Source of the DNA: CAYPCH01 sp964409165
Lineage (GTDB): Bacteria; Bacillota; Clostridia; Acetivibrionales; Acetivibrionaceae
Assembly: GCA_964409165.1 (NCBI GenBank)
Contig: CAYPCH010000061.1
Coordinates: 1-21,588 of the forward strand
Length of the DNA stretch: 21,588 nucleotides
Direction: 5' to 3'
Of the stretch, positions 1 through 8,141 are shown one piece after another. The notes under the pieces were generated by a model. It ran no database searches, was not told where the DNA came from, and saw nothing but the letters and a program-made list of their open reading frames with translations. The first letter of the stretch is position 1, and every line of letters begins with the position of its first letter. Both the position numbers and the translations under genes were made by a program.

Positions 1-204
1 AGTCCTCCCTTCTTTTATGTATGGCTCCGGGTCGTTCTCATATACTCCGAACTCCAACGGAGTATTGTTCAAAAAGATTTTTATATCGGTTCCTGCAGCT
101 GCGGCGCTTGGTGTGATGATTGAAAAAGAACCCATAAGCAGAATAACTGAAATTACAGTCACATAAATTATGAAGCGTGATGCCGATAAACTTAGCTTTT
201 TCAA
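1..204 (-). CDS. Secreted stalk-domain (copper amine oxidase N-terminal-like) protein, 5' part only
   Basis: This minus-strand reading frame is open from a TTG codon at 204 to the window edge (68 codons), so the rest of the gene lies outside. The start is chosen because an AGGGGAGG ribosome binding site sits about 8 nt upstream (212-220). The N-terminus is a signal peptide: LKK, then a hydrophobic stretch over residues 11-30, then an Ala-rich SAAAA cleavage region at 33-37. The mature part begins with IKIFLNNTPLEF and later EPYIKEGRT. This resembles the first strands of the copper-amine-oxidase N-terminal/stalk domain common in secreted clostridial proteins, whose usual continuation is a 'GRTLVPLR' segment. 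No catalytic part is visible, and the family gives no specific function. It is divergent from motA. Confidence 0.7.
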   Translation of the reverse strand, partial: MKKLSLSASRFIIYVTVISVILLMGSFSIITPSAAAAGTDIKIFLNNTPLEFGVYENDPEPYIKEGRT

Positions 205-723
205 TTTTTGTACCTCCCCTAAAAAAATTAGTTAAAAATTCAAGCTGTTTTTGTATTTTTGAAAACCTTTTATAGTCTGTTGACTTGCGGGCATATTAAA
301 ATTTTTATTTAACAATTAGATATGTGCAGTGGCTGGTGTCAGAGATGGTGTACTTCTATTGGAACAACTGAAGTTTTTCATTTGCAACGTTTTGATATTA
401 CAAATATAAAATATGTATTAGATAGATCATTTATCACTTCCGTTTCATTTGTTTCAAGTTTATAGTATTATACAATTTTATTATACAACAAATACCTTAA
501 AAAATAAAGTTTTTTTAGACTCAAAAGAGAAATTTCACATATGATATGTATTCCTTCCCATTACTGCGTTGTTACCCATTATTATATGATGCTTATTTAC
601 ATAAGTATGTTATAAACCTCTAATATTTTTGATGAAATTATCCGATATTCTTTTAGCAGATAATTGTAGCAGGCATTTCCACAGTACTGTGAGATAAATT
701 TCAAGGATAGAAGGCGGGTCTAT
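205..723. other. Divergent intergenic region before motA
   Basis: This AT-rich spacer has no credible gene. It must hold promoters for both the secreted protein (minus) and motAB (plus). A sigma-A-like pair, TTGCAA (382-387) and TATAAA (405-410) with 17-nt spacing, reads toward motA. A sigma-D-like box lies nearer the gene and is listed separately. I see no clear terminator or riboswitch. Confidence 0.5.
621..648 (+). promoter_or_regulatory. Possible sigma-D (flagellar) promoter for motAB
   Basis: The octamer TCCGATAT at 641-648 differs in one base from the sigma-D -10 consensus GCCGATAT. TAAT at 621-624 lies 16 nt upstream, where TAAA is expected. In Bacillus and clostridia, motAB genes are often in the sigma-D regulon, so the location fits. 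The -35 match is imperfect, so this is a suggestion only. Confidence 0.35.
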
Positions 724-1551
724 ATGGATATAGCTACTCTTATAGGAATTATTAGCGGAATTGCCTTTATAGTGTGGTCTATAGTGCTTGACGGCAGTAT
801 CCTATCTTTTTGGGATGTACCTTCAGTTATAATAGTTATCGGCGGAGGTCTAGCTTCAACTCTTATCGGTTACAAGCTTTCCGAAATGGCCAAAATAATG
901 AAGGTTGTAGTAAAGGCATTCTTAGGAAAGGAATCCAGACCACAGGATACTATAAAAGTGCTTGTCGAACTGTCGCTTAAGGCAAGGCGCGAGGGACTTC
1001 TTTCTCTTGAATCAGACCAGGAGAACATTTCCGATGAATTTTTAAAGCAATCCCTTCAGCTTGTGGTTGATGGTGTTGAACCTGAAGTAATAGTGGATTC
1101 CATGGACTTAGAACTGGAAAATATGAAGATGCGCCATGATAAAGGTGCGGGCATTTTTAAAACAATGGGGGCACTATTTCCGGCATGGGGTATGATTGGA
1201 ACGCTTATAGGACTTATAAAACTTCTCGAATCTTTGGATGATCCTTCAAAAATAGGCCCTGCAATGGCAGTTGCGCTTATAACAACCTTTTACGGCAGTG
1301 TTCTTGCAAACCTTGTGTGTAATCCTATAGCAAGCAAGCTGACAATAAAGAGTAAGGAAGAAATCCAGGAAAAAAGAATGATAATAGAAGGAGTCCTATC
1401 CATTCAAGCTGGTGAAAATCCGAGAATTCTTGAACATAAACTTAAAACGTTTTTATCACCACAGCAGAAGCAGGATTACGACAAACTTAATGGGCAGGAG
1501 TCTGGAAGTGCGGAAAAAGGTGCCCAAGCTAAAAATGCTGTCGCTGAGTGA
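724..1551 (+). CDS. motA: Flagellar motor stator protein MotA
   Basis: MotA is the inner-membrane stator subunit that, with MotB, conducts ions and pushes on the rotor protein FliG. The 275-residue product has the usual length. Transmembrane segments lie near residues 5-25 and 32-50, then a large cytoplasmic loop, then a second pair around 145-168 and 178-200. The loop carries KARREGLLSLE, where the conserved Arg and Glu contact FliG. PAWGMIGTLIGL holds the conserved proline, and GPAMAVALITTFYGS is the family signature before the last helix. The ATG has a purine-rich AAGGCGGG upstream. The C-terminal tail is hydrophilic. The last codons touch motB, so the two genes form a translationally linked pair. 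No other flagellar genes are in the window, so motAB stands apart from any main flagellar cluster. Confidence 0.95.
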   Translation: MDIATLIGIISGIAFIVWSIVLDGSILSFWDVPSVIIVIGGGLASTLIGYKLSEMAKIMKVVVKAFLGKESRPQDTIKVLVELSLKARREGLLSLESDQENISDEFLKQSLQLVVDGVEPEVIVDSMDLELENMKMRHDKGAGIFKTMGALFPAWGMIGTLIGLIKLLESLDDPSKIGPAMAVALITTFYGSVLANLVCNPIASKLTIKSKEEIQEKRMIIEGVLSIQAGENPRILEHKLKTFLSPQQKQDYDKLNGQESGSAEKGAQAKNAVAE

Positions 1552-1559
1552 GGTGTGAA

Positions 1560-2339
1560 ATGAAAAGGGATAGAAAACCGTTGCCTGAGGATGAACCTCA
1601 AGATGGAGCACCGGAATGGATGACAACATATAGTGATTTGGTTACGTTGCTACTGACTTTTTTTATACTGCTTTTCTCTATGGCAAGTGTAGATAAGCAG
1701 AAATTTGAGCAGGTGGCTTTTTCGTTGCGTTCGGCTTTTATGAACATTAGTAGCGGGGAGGTTATGCAATACAATAATGGTGAAGATTACATAAGCATAA
1801 CCGACGATAATGTGGAGCCCCATGATGAGGCTGATCAGAACAATGAAAGCAAAAGCGGTAAGGGTACGGGGAAGGATGGTATGAAAGGAGAAAAGGATAT
1901 TGAGCAATTCAAGGATGAGATTGAGATACTTATATCAGGAATGGATCTGGGGGAATATGTAAGGGTTATAGAGGAGAAAACATTTATTACATTGAGAATA
2001 GACTCATTGATTCTTTTTGACTTAGGTAAAGCGGATATAAAGCCTTCTGGAAAAGAACCCCTTAAAAAGATAGGAAATCTTCTTGATGATATTGATAATA
2101 TGATGTCGGTACAGGGACATACAGATAATCTACCTATAAATACCCTCCTTTTTCCGACCAACTGGGAGCTCTCAACCAAAAGAGCAACCAATGTAGTAAT
2201 ATTTCTTATAAAAGAGAGCAACCTTGACCCGACTAGGCTTACAGCAACAGGAAATGGAGAATTCAGACCCATAGCTCCCAATGATACTGAGGAAAACAGA
2301 CAGAAAAATAGGCGTATAGATATAGTTATAGAAAAATAA
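1560..2339 (+). CDS. motB: Flagellar motor stator protein MotB
   Basis: MotB is the peptidoglycan-anchored stator subunit that carries the ion-binding aspartate. From the ATG at 1560 (259 aa) the protein has a short charged N-terminus, then APEWMTTYSDLVTLLLTFF, with the ion-channel Asp at residue 26 in the single transmembrane helix. A charged low-complexity linker follows (about 85-115). The OmpA/MotB peptidoglycan-binding domain carries VQGHTDNLPI, TNWELSTKRATNVV and ENRQKNRRIDIVI. I prefer the ATG because a GAGGTG ribosome binding site overlapping the motA stop sits 5-6 nt upstream. An in-frame GTG at 1548, overlapping motA by 4 bp, would add MRCE and cannot be excluded. The sequence does not tell whether the coupling ion is H+ or Na+. 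Confidence 0.95.
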   Translation: MKRDRKPLPEDEPQDGAPEWMTTYSDLVTLLLTFFILLFSMASVDKQKFEQVAFSLRSAFMNISSGEVMQYNNGEDYISITDDNVEPHDEADQNNESKSGKGTGKDGMKGEKDIEQFKDEIEILISGMDLGEYVRVIEEKTFITLRIDSLILFDLGKADIKPSGKEPLKKIGNLLDDIDNMMSVQGHTDNLPINTLLFPTNWELSTKRATNVVIFLIKESNLDPTRLTATGNGEFRPIAPNDTEENRQKNRRIDIVIEK

Positions 2340-2350
2340 TGCCATTTCAA

Positions 2351-2379
2351 TTGAGTTTGCACAGACTATGTTGTATAAT
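2351..2379 (+). promoter_or_regulatory. Sigma-A promoter for the yqhQ-prmC pair
   Basis: TTGAGT (2351-2356) and a perfect TATAAT (2374-2379) are separated by 17 nt, and transcription would start near 2386, about 26 nt before the next ATG. The promoter sits in the 72-bp gap after motB. It suggests that yqhQ-prmC is transcribed independently of motAB. Confidence 0.6.
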
Positions 2380-2411
2380 AATAAAAAAGTACAGAAAAGA
2401 GAGAGGTTTTA

Positions 2412-3377
2412 ATGGAGATACAGAAGCCGAGACATATGACCAGCATAGGCGGGCAGGCACTGATTGAGGGGCTTTTGATGATGGGTCCTGATAGTGTTGC
2501 GATCGCTGTTAGAAAGCCTGATGGTGAAATAATAATTGATAAAAGACCTTCGCCAAAAAGAAGCAAATTTTCTAAACTTCCTATTATTAGAGGGGCGGCT
2601 GGACTTTTCAAGCAAATGGTAGTGGGGCTCAAGGCATTGATGTTTTCAGCAGAATTTGTGGATTTGGAGGTTGAAGATGAAGGAAATACAGAACCTTCAA
2701 AGTTTGAGATATTTCTTGAAAAGCTTTTTGGAAAACTATTCGGAGACAAGGTACAGGATGCATTGATCTATTTTTCTGTTGTTCTGTCACTAGCGTTCAG
2801 CATAGGTCTTTTTATGCTTTTGCCCAACTTTGTTGTAGGATTTCTGCCTCTTGATTCGGAAACCCAGTCAGGAAGGATATTGCTTAATCTTTTTGAAGGG
2901 GTTTTAAGAATCGGATTGTTTTTTACTTATATTGTACTGATATCGAAGTTGAAGGATATAAAAAGAGTGTGGCAATATCACGGTGCAGAGCATAAGACCA
3001 TCCACTGCTATGAAAATGACGAGGAACTTACCGTTGAGAATATAAAAAGGCATTCGACACGGCATCCCAGGTGTGGTACTTCATTTCTTTTTACCGTTAT
3101 GATAGTAAGCATACTGGTGTTTTCTGTAACACCTTGGAACAGCATCTGGCAGAATATATTAATGAGGCTTTTGCTTCTTCCTCTTGTGGCAGGTTTGTCC
3201 TATGAAATTATTAAGTTTGCCGGAAGGAGCCAATCGAAGATAGCAGGGATTTTAAACGTTCCGGGGCTTGCTTTTCAAAGGTTTACTACCAGTGAGCCTG
3301 ACGACAGTCAGATTGAAGTTGCCATAGAAGCAATGAAAAGCGTACTAGTAGATGATAAAGAACTAGACAAGTGGTAA
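2412..3377 (+). CDS. yqhQ: DUF1385 (YqhQ-like) membrane protein
   Basis: This is a 321-residue DUF1385 family protein, the family of Bacillus YqhQ, sometimes described as a predicted metal-dependent enzyme; its biochemical role is not established. All the usual motifs are present: GGQALIEGLLMMGP (13-26), YHGAEHK (189-195), RHPRCGTSF (217-225), and near the end QRFTTSEPDDSQIEVAI. The His, Glu and Cys residues in the middle motifs would suit metal binding. Hydrophobic segments at about 117-138, 160-178, 224-240 and 249-265 indicate a membrane protein. The ATG follows a GAGAGAGG ribosome binding site. prmC starts 19 bp downstream with its own strong site; a DUF1385-prmC pairing is common in clostridia, but the functional reason is unknown. 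Confidence 0.9.
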   Translation: MEIQKPRHMTSIGGQALIEGLLMMGPDSVAIAVRKPDGEIIIDKRPSPKRSKFSKLPIIRGAAGLFKQMVVGLKALMFSAEFVDLEVEDEGNTEPSKFEIFLEKLFGKLFGDKVQDALIYFSVVLSLAFSIGLFMLLPNFVVGFLPLDSETQSGRILLNLFEGVLRIGLFFTYIVLISKLKDIKRVWQYHGAEHKTIHCYENDEELTVENIKRHSTRHPRCGTSFLFTVMIVSILVFSVTPWNSIWQNILMRLLLLPLVAGLSYEIIKFAGRSQSKIAGILNVPGLAFQRFTTSEPDDSQIEVAIEAMKSVLVDDKELDKW

Positions 3378-3396
3378 AGAAATAAAGGAGGTCTTT

Positions 3397-4299
3397 GTGG
3401 TTCTTAAAGATGTTATTGCAGATGCTACAAAGCAGTTAAAATTGGCAAATATCGAAGCCCCGGCATTAGAAGCCGGGGTTATATTATGCAGTGTATTGTG
3501 TTGCGACAGGATTTTTTTATACTCCCATGATGACTATGAAGTAAAACCTGATGAGTACAGCAAGTATACCGACCTTATCAGGGATAGGATAAACGGCAGA
3601 CCACTTCAATATATAACAGGACATCAAGAGTTTATGTCCCTTGATTTTATGGTGACACCTTCAGTTCTGATTCCAAGGCAGGATACAGAGGTACTTGTTG
3701 AATCGGTTATAAACTGTTTGGGCAAATCAGGCACAGAGGATAAAGTTATACTGGATATTGGTACCGGTTCGGGCTGTATAGCTGTAAGTCTTGCTTATTA
3801 TATAAAAGAAAGCAGGATGTTTGCCATGGACATATCTCCTTCTGCCCTGAAGGTGGCAAGGGTTAATGCGAGAAGTGCAGGAGTAGAGGACAGGATTTCT
3901 TTTATAACCGGAGATATTTTTGAAGGGTTAAGAGGTGTTGATTGGACAAACCCTATAGAGAGTAAATTGTCTAAGCCGCAAACTCTGTATTTTGATGGCA
4001 TTGTATCCAATCCCCCATATATCCAGTCTTCCCATGTAGTCACTCTTGAGAGACAGGTGCGGGATTATGAGCCGTATGCTGCACTGAACGGAGGTGCTGA
4101 TGGGCTTGATTTTTACCGTTGCATTGTAAACGAAGCAGTACAGTATCTGAAACCGGGAGCACTTCTGGCGTTTGAGGTAGGAATAGGACAGGCAGATGAT
4201 GTGGTTCGGCTTATGGAGGATGCGTTTAACAATATCAGGATAATTAAGGATCTGGCTCAAATCGACAGGGTGGTATTGGCTAATCGTTCCAAATACTGA
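3397..4299 (+). CDS. prmC: Peptide chain release factor N5-glutamine methyltransferase PrmC
   Basis: PrmC methylates the glutamine of the GGQ motif of release factors RF1 and RF2 using S-adenosylmethionine, which speeds peptide release. The 300-residue product has the usual two-part form. The N-terminal helical domain ends with GRPLQYITGHQEF, followed by VLIPRQDTEVLVE (about 90-102). The Rossmann methyltransferase domain has motif I, DIGTGSGCIAV (120-130), and the substrate-glutamine-binding NPPY at 205-208. The GTG start at 3397 is chosen because AAAGGAGGT lies just upstream at optimal spacing. It probably shares a transcript with the DUF1385 gene. Its last 20 bp overlap the 3' end of the convergent permease gene. 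Confidence 0.93.
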   Translation: MVLKDVIADATKQLKLANIEAPALEAGVILCSVLCCDRIFLYSHDDYEVKPDEYSKYTDLIRDRINGRPLQYITGHQEFMSLDFMVTPSVLIPRQDTEVLVESVINCLGKSGTEDKVILDIGTGSGCIAVSLAYYIKESRMFAMDISPSALKVARVNARSAGVEDRISFITGDIFEGLRGVDWTNPIESKLSKPQTLYFDGIVSNPPYIQSSHVVTLERQVRDYEPYAALNGGADGLDFYRCIVNEAVQYLKPGALLAFEVGIGQADDVVRLMEDAFNNIRIIKDLAQIDRVVLANRSKY

Positions 4300-5350
4300 C
4301 TATACCCGAGCTTTGCAGACTTTTTAAGAAAATTGCAAGTACAGGTCCTATGAAAAGCCCTGTAAATCCAAACACCAGAAAGCCTATGTACATGGATACA
4401 AGAGCTACAAAGGGGTGAAGCCCTGTCTGATGAGCTACTATCTTAGGCTCGAAAATCTGTCTAAGTATTATTCCAAATATATAAACGCCTGTAAGACCGA
4501 GAGCCATTTTTATATTACCTGTTATCACGTTCCATAATATCCAGGGAAGCATTACAATATTTGTTCCGAGTACAGGAATTGCGTCCGACAATGCTGTAAT
4601 AAATCCCATAAGTACGGCATAGTCTGCTTTTATTATGATAAAGCCCAGAGTGGATTCAACGAAGGTAATGCTTATTATTATAAGCTGTGCCCTGAAATAT
4701 CCCAGAACAGCAGATAAGGTATCGCTTTTGATTCCATAGATGTTCTTTTTAAACCGATGGGGAAACTGCCTGTATAAAAAGTTTACAATTGTATCCTTGT
4801 CGCTACTTATAAAAAAGGATGAAAGTAGGGTAACCATTATGAATACTGCAATTTTCGGTATAGAGGTTAGGCTTCCTAAAATTGATGATGCTGTAGAAGT
4901 TATGACCCTCTCAATATCGGGCAACATTCCACGGAGGTTTGTTTCAAGAGCCGAGGAAATATTGTCCGGAAGGCTGTAATAGAAAATACTTGCACGGTTA
5001 TAATAACCTGTCATAATGTTTGAGACCGACTCAATATATACGGGAAGATTGCCTTGCAGTTTGATAAGCTCATAATATATTTTCATTATAACAATTGTAA
5101 TGACGGTGGCGATTATGCTTACTGTAAGAGCAATGGATATTACTGAGGCCGTCTTTCGTCCAAGTCGCAGATGTTTTTCAATAAATTTTATGAAAGGCTC
5201 ATTTATCAAGGATATCAATATTGCAAGAACAAAGGGTGCAAAAAAGAGGAAGAAGTAGGTGACACCTATATATATTATGGCGAGAATAAGCATTGCTGTA
5301 ATTAAGCCTTTTATTGTGTTTCTGAATCCATCACGGTGGTTTGTATTCAT
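4280..5350 (-). CDS. ytvI: AI-2E family membrane protein, probably sporulation protein YtvI
   Basis: This 356-residue polytopic membrane protein belongs to the AI-2E (PerM) permease family. An N-terminal hydrophobic pair (about 15-55) and a third segment near 65-90 precede a long hydrophilic region. A C-terminal set of helices carries the family signature DAIPVLGTNIVMLPW and then RQIFEPKIVAHQTGLHPFVA and MYIGFLVFGFTGLFIGP. The 'RQI-EPKIV--Q-GLHP' block is what I associate with the YtvI branch, a protein linked to sporulation in Firmicutes with unknown substrate. That subfamily assignment is from memory; family membership itself is secure. The ATG at 5350 follows AGGTAGGAAAT. The gene stands alone on this strand and overlaps the prmC 3' end by 20 bp. 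Confidence 0.82.
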   Translation of the reverse strand: MNTNHRDGFRNTIKGLITAMLILAIIYIGVTYFFLFFAPFVLAILISLINEPFIKFIEKHLRLGRKTASVISIALTVSIIATVITIVIMKIYYELIKLQGNLPVYIESVSNIMTGYYNRASIFYYSLPDNISSALETNLRGMLPDIERVITSTASSILGSLTSIPKIAVFIMVTLLSSFFISSDKDTIVNFLYRQFPHRFKKNIYGIKSDTLSAVLGYFRAQLIIISITFVESTLGFIIIKADYAVLMGFITALSDAIPVLGTNIVMLPWILWNVITGNIKMALGLTGVYIFGIILRQIFEPKIVAHQTGLHPFVALVSMYIGFLVFGFTGLFIGPVLAIFLKSLQSSGIVSIWND

Positions 5351-5586
5351 ATTTCCTACCTTTATAGTCTAGTATATATATTTATATGTTAGTTTTACTA
5401 TTTACTGAACAATAAAATATATTGTATACAAAGTTCAATGTTTCATTATTGCTAAGATGCCCTTATAATGGGGCTTTTGCAAGGGGATTAATAAAGTGAA
5501 GATATTGATTGTATGTAATATATAGAGAAAATGCGTAATAAATATAATTATGAGTTGAATTTGAAACAATTTGAAATATGGAGTAT

Positions 5587-5616
5587 TTGACTTATGACCT
5601 GGTAATAAAATATAAT
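5587..5616 (+). promoter_or_regulatory. Sigma-A promoter of the rnf operon
   Basis: TTGACT (5587-5592), one mismatch from TTGACA, and a perfect TATAAT (5611-5616) are separated by 18 nt. Transcription would begin near 5623, giving a leader of about 200 nt before rnfC. It is the best promoter match in this gap. Confidence 0.6.
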
Positions 5617-5699
5617 AATTAACGTAGTATTTATTCAAACATACATTTGTGTTATTATAGGTAATATGGCAGGGAGTTAGAGCATTTTAACATAAATTC

Positions 5700-5790
5700 A
5701 AATAGCATTCGCCAAAGGGAAGCACAGCGTTACCCAACGAACAGGAAACATTATGAACGGAACGGGTTTTCGTGAGGTCATAAAGTTATA
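5700..5790 (+). promoter_or_regulatory. Candidate structured 5' leader (possible riboswitch) of rnfC
   Basis: Within the rnf leader, 5717-5735 can fold as a compact bulged hairpin: GGG with CCC, AA with TT, and GC with GC around an ACA loop, with single bulged A and G. Just downstream, ACGAA (5737-5741) can pair with TTCGT (5769-5773). ACCC (5732-5735) could instead pair with GGGT (5764-5767), so two exclusive folds exist. Purine blocks such as AACAGGAAAC and GAACGGAACGGG resemble the unpaired conserved cores of riboswitches. I do not recognise a known class with confidence; the Na+-sensing class is a reasonable hypothesis because Rnf can pump Na+. There is no intrinsic terminator, so any control would act on translation or stability. 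Confidence 0.35.
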
Positions 5791-5821
5791 GATATCAAAT
5801 TATGTAAATGGGGATGGATGT

Positions 5822-7141
5822 ATGTTTCTACAAAAAATGTTTAAAGGCGGTGCAGCTGTACCTCATGCAAAGAATACAGCCGAATGTGAAACCGTCAAGA
5901 TGGGAGTGCCGAAGAACGTTGTTATTCCAATGCTTCAGCACATTGGAGCGGAGTGCAACGCTTGCGTCAAGAAGGGTGATAAAGTCAAGGTCGGTCAGGT
6001 TATAGGTGATTCGGATAAGTTTATTTCAGCACCTATACATTCAAGTGTATCGGGCACGGTCACTGACGTATCGCCAATGCTATATCCCGGAGGAGTGTAT
6101 GTTTCGTCAGTACAGATACAGACTGATGGAGCTCAGGAAATTTACGAAGGTATAAAGTCTCCCGAGTGTTCAAACAACAAGGAATTTTTAAAAGCAATAA
6201 GGGATTCGGGTCTAGTAGGGCTTGGGGGAGCTGGTTTTCCTGCCCATGTCAAGCTTGCACCTCCACCGGATAAAAGCATAGATACGCTTATAATAAATGC
6301 AGCCGAATGCGAACCTTTCATTACTTCCGATTACAGGGAGATCATAGAGAATTCATGGAATGTCATCAGCGGAATAAATATAATAATGGAGCTGATGGGG
6401 ATAAACAATGTGCTTATCGGAATAGAAGACAACAAGCCCAAAGCAATAAAAGAAATGACAAGTCTTGCGGCTACAAGCGAAAAGATTAATGTTGTAAAAT
6501 TGAAGTCCAGATATCCACAAGGTGCAGAAAAGATGCTTATCTATGCTGTGACACGCAGAAAGGTGCCTGCGGGAAAGCTACCTTCCGATGTTGGTGTCAT
6601 AGTTATGAACGTAAACAGTATATCCTTTATATCAGAGTTTATCAAGACGGGCATGCCCCTTATAAAGAAAAGAGTTACTGTGGATGGGCCGTCAGTATCA
6701 AAGCCTTCAAATGTTGAGGTGCTTATAGGCACTTCGCTCTCGGAGGTATTTGAGTTTTGCGGAGGATTTAAAACACCCCCAAAAAAGGTTCTGATGGGAG
6801 GTCCTATGATGGGCATATCCCAGTTTTCGTTGGACACTTCTGTTGTTAAACACACCAATGCACTTCTTGCCTTTGACGAAAAGGCGGCAGTGCTTCCGAA
6901 ATCTGGAGCCTGCATAAGGTGTGGAAGGTGTGTTTATGCGTGTCCTATGAGCCTGCTTCCCCTCAGTTTGAACAATAGCGCATTAAAAGAAAATATAGAT
7001 GAATTGAAAAAATATTATGTGAATGATTGTATTGAATGTGGCAGCTGTTCATATGTTTGTCCTGCAAAGCTCCATCTTGTACAGTCTATAAGGCTTGGCA
7101 AGTCGCTGGTAAGACAGGCAGCTGTGAAAGGGGGAAAATAG
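5822..7141 (+). CDS. rnfC: Rnf complex subunit C (NADH/FMN and Fe-S subunit)
   Basis: RnfC is the peripheral subunit of the Rnf ferredoxin:NAD+ oxidoreductase, where electrons reach NAD+. The 439-residue product has the family layout: an N-terminal barrel-sandwich domain (KFISAPIHSSVSGTVTDV at 66-83), a Rossmann-like nucleotide/FMN domain with LVGLGGAGFPAHVK (131-144), and a SLBB-like region. Two [4Fe-4S] motifs end it, C364-x2-C367-x2-C370-x3-C374-P and C403-x2-C406-x2-C409-x3-C413-P. The length is at the short, clostridial end of the family. The ATG at 5822 lies behind GGGGATGG; the nearby upstream ATGs are out of frame. It is the first gene of rnfCDGEAB, behind a promoter and a long leader, and the stop is 1 nt from rnfD. 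Confidence 0.96.
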   Translation: MFLQKMFKGGAAVPHAKNTAECETVKMGVPKNVVIPMLQHIGAECNACVKKGDKVKVGQVIGDSDKFISAPIHSSVSGTVTDVSPMLYPGGVYVSSVQIQTDGAQEIYEGIKSPECSNNKEFLKAIRDSGLVGLGGAGFPAHVKLAPPPDKSIDTLIINAAECEPFITSDYREIIENSWNVISGINIIMELMGINNVLIGIEDNKPKAIKEMTSLAATSEKINVVKLKSRYPQGAEKMLIYAVTRRKVPAGKLPSDVGVIVMNVNSISFISEFIKTGMPLIKKRVTVDGPSVSKPSNVEVLIGTSLSEVFEFCGGFKTPPKKVLMGGPMMGISQFSLDTSVVKHTNALLAFDEKAAVLPKSGACIRCGRCVYACPMSLLPLSLNNSALKENIDELKKYYVNDCIECGSCSYVCPAKLHLVQSIRLGKSLVRQAAVKGGK

Positions 7142-7142
7142 A

Positions 7143-8141
7143 ATGGAAAATAGATTTATAGTATCTTCCTCTCCACATATAAGGGATAACGGCAGTACTT
7201 CAAGAATTATGCTTGATGTAATAATAGCACTTTTACCGGCTACAATTATGGGAGTGGTTTATTTTGGGTTAAGGGCTCTTATGGTTATTCTTGTCACTGT
7301 GCTGTCGTGCGTTGTGTCAGAGTATATTGCCAGAAGAGTGATGAACAGGGATAATACGATAATGGATTTCAGTGCGGTATTGACAGGACTGCTTTTGGCA
7401 TTGAACCTTCCATCCACAATTCCTTATTGGATTGCAGGGATTGGAGGGGTTTTTGCTATAGTGATTGTAAAGCAATTGTTCGGAGGCCTCGGACAGAATT
7501 TTATGAATCCTGCTCTGGCAGCACGTGTTTTCCTGCTTGTTGCATATACAGGGCATATGACAAATTGGGTAAAACCTCAAGACAACTTTATTAGTAGGAT
7601 GTTGAATTCATCCGGATTAGCCAATGCACAACTGGATGCGATTTCTAATGCGACTCCTCTCGGACTTCTTGAAGAAGGGGCAAAGCATTTACCATCCTAT
7701 GCGGAGCTGTTTTTTGGCAGTATTGGTGGCTGTATAGGGGAAACATCGGCTATTGCGCTTCTTATCGGTGCGGCATACCTTTTTATAAGAAGAGTTATCG
7801 GACCTGAGATACCCTTAACATTTATTGCAACAGTAGGAGTATTTACATGGATATTCGGAGGTCAGCAAATGTTTTCAGGTGACTTCATATACCAAATACT
7901 TTCGGGTGGCTTGATTATAGGAGCCTTCTTTATGGCAACCGACTACGCAACATCTCCTATGACCATTAAAGGGCGTTTGATTATGGGTATAGGCTGTGGG
8001 ATTTTAACCTCGCTTATCCGGCTTTATGCAAGCTACCCAGAAGGGGTTTCCTTTGCCATAATACTCATGAATGTAGTTGTACCGCTTATTGACAGGTATA
8101 CTGTGCCAAAAAGCTTTGGAGGTGAAAAAACCGTTGCGTGA
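7143..8141 (+). CDS. rnfD: Rnf complex subunit D (membrane flavoprotein)
   Basis: RnfD is an integral membrane subunit (NqrB/RnfD family) that carries a covalent FMN and takes part in coupling electron flow to ion pumping. The 332-residue protein has many hydrophobic segments, including about 22-40, 43-58, 75-90 and 95-112. It carries QNFMNPALAARVF (118-130), typical of the family. The covalent flavin site is visible as D165-A-I-S-N-A-T171, matching the D-x-x-S-x-A-T sequence used by the flavin transferase ApbE; Thr171 is the predicted FMN attachment residue. No apbE gene is in the window, so the transferase must be encoded elsewhere. The ATG begins 1 nt after the rnfC stop and uses an AAAGGGGG ribosome binding site inside rnfC. 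Confidence 0.95.
   Translation: MENRFIVSSSPHIRDNGSTSRIMLDVIIALLPATIMGVVYFGLRALMVILVTVLSCVVSEYIARRVMNRDNTIMDFSAVLTGLLLALNLPSTIPYWIAGIGGVFAIVIVKQLFGGLGQNFMNPALAARVFLLVAYTGHMTNWVKPQDNFISRMLNSSGLANAQLDAISNATPLGLLEEGAKHLPSYAELFFGSIGGCIGETSAIALLIGAAYLFIRRVIGPEIPLTFIATVGVFTWIFGGQQMFSGDFIYQILSGGLIIGAFFMATDYATSPMTIKGRLIMGIGCGILTSLIRLYASYPEGVSFAIILMNVVVPLIDRYTVPKSFGGEKTVA

Larger units (their letters stand above)
5351..5821. other. Intergenic region and leader before the rnf operon
   Basis: This very AT-rich region contains no convincing coding sequence. It holds the start region of the minus-strand permease, the rnf promoter at 5587-5616, and then about 200 nt of probable 5' untranslated RNA. The last 100 nt of that leader are less AT-rich than the rest and can form hairpins (separate entry). 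Confidence 0.6.

Noticed and set aside
1835..2362. A 175-codon minus-strand frame
   Set aside because: It is entirely antisense to motB and has no family resemblance.
5435..5638. A 67-codon minus-strand frame in the rnf upstream region
   Set aside because: Its composition is AT-driven (Ile, Tyr, Leu, His), it has no convincing ribosome binding site, and it lies across the rnf promoter.
8077..8133. Upstream ATG extension of rnfG
   Set aside because: It would overlap rnfD by 65 bp and add 19 residues without family similarity. The TTG at 8134 has a GGAGGTG site and begins at the transmembrane helix.
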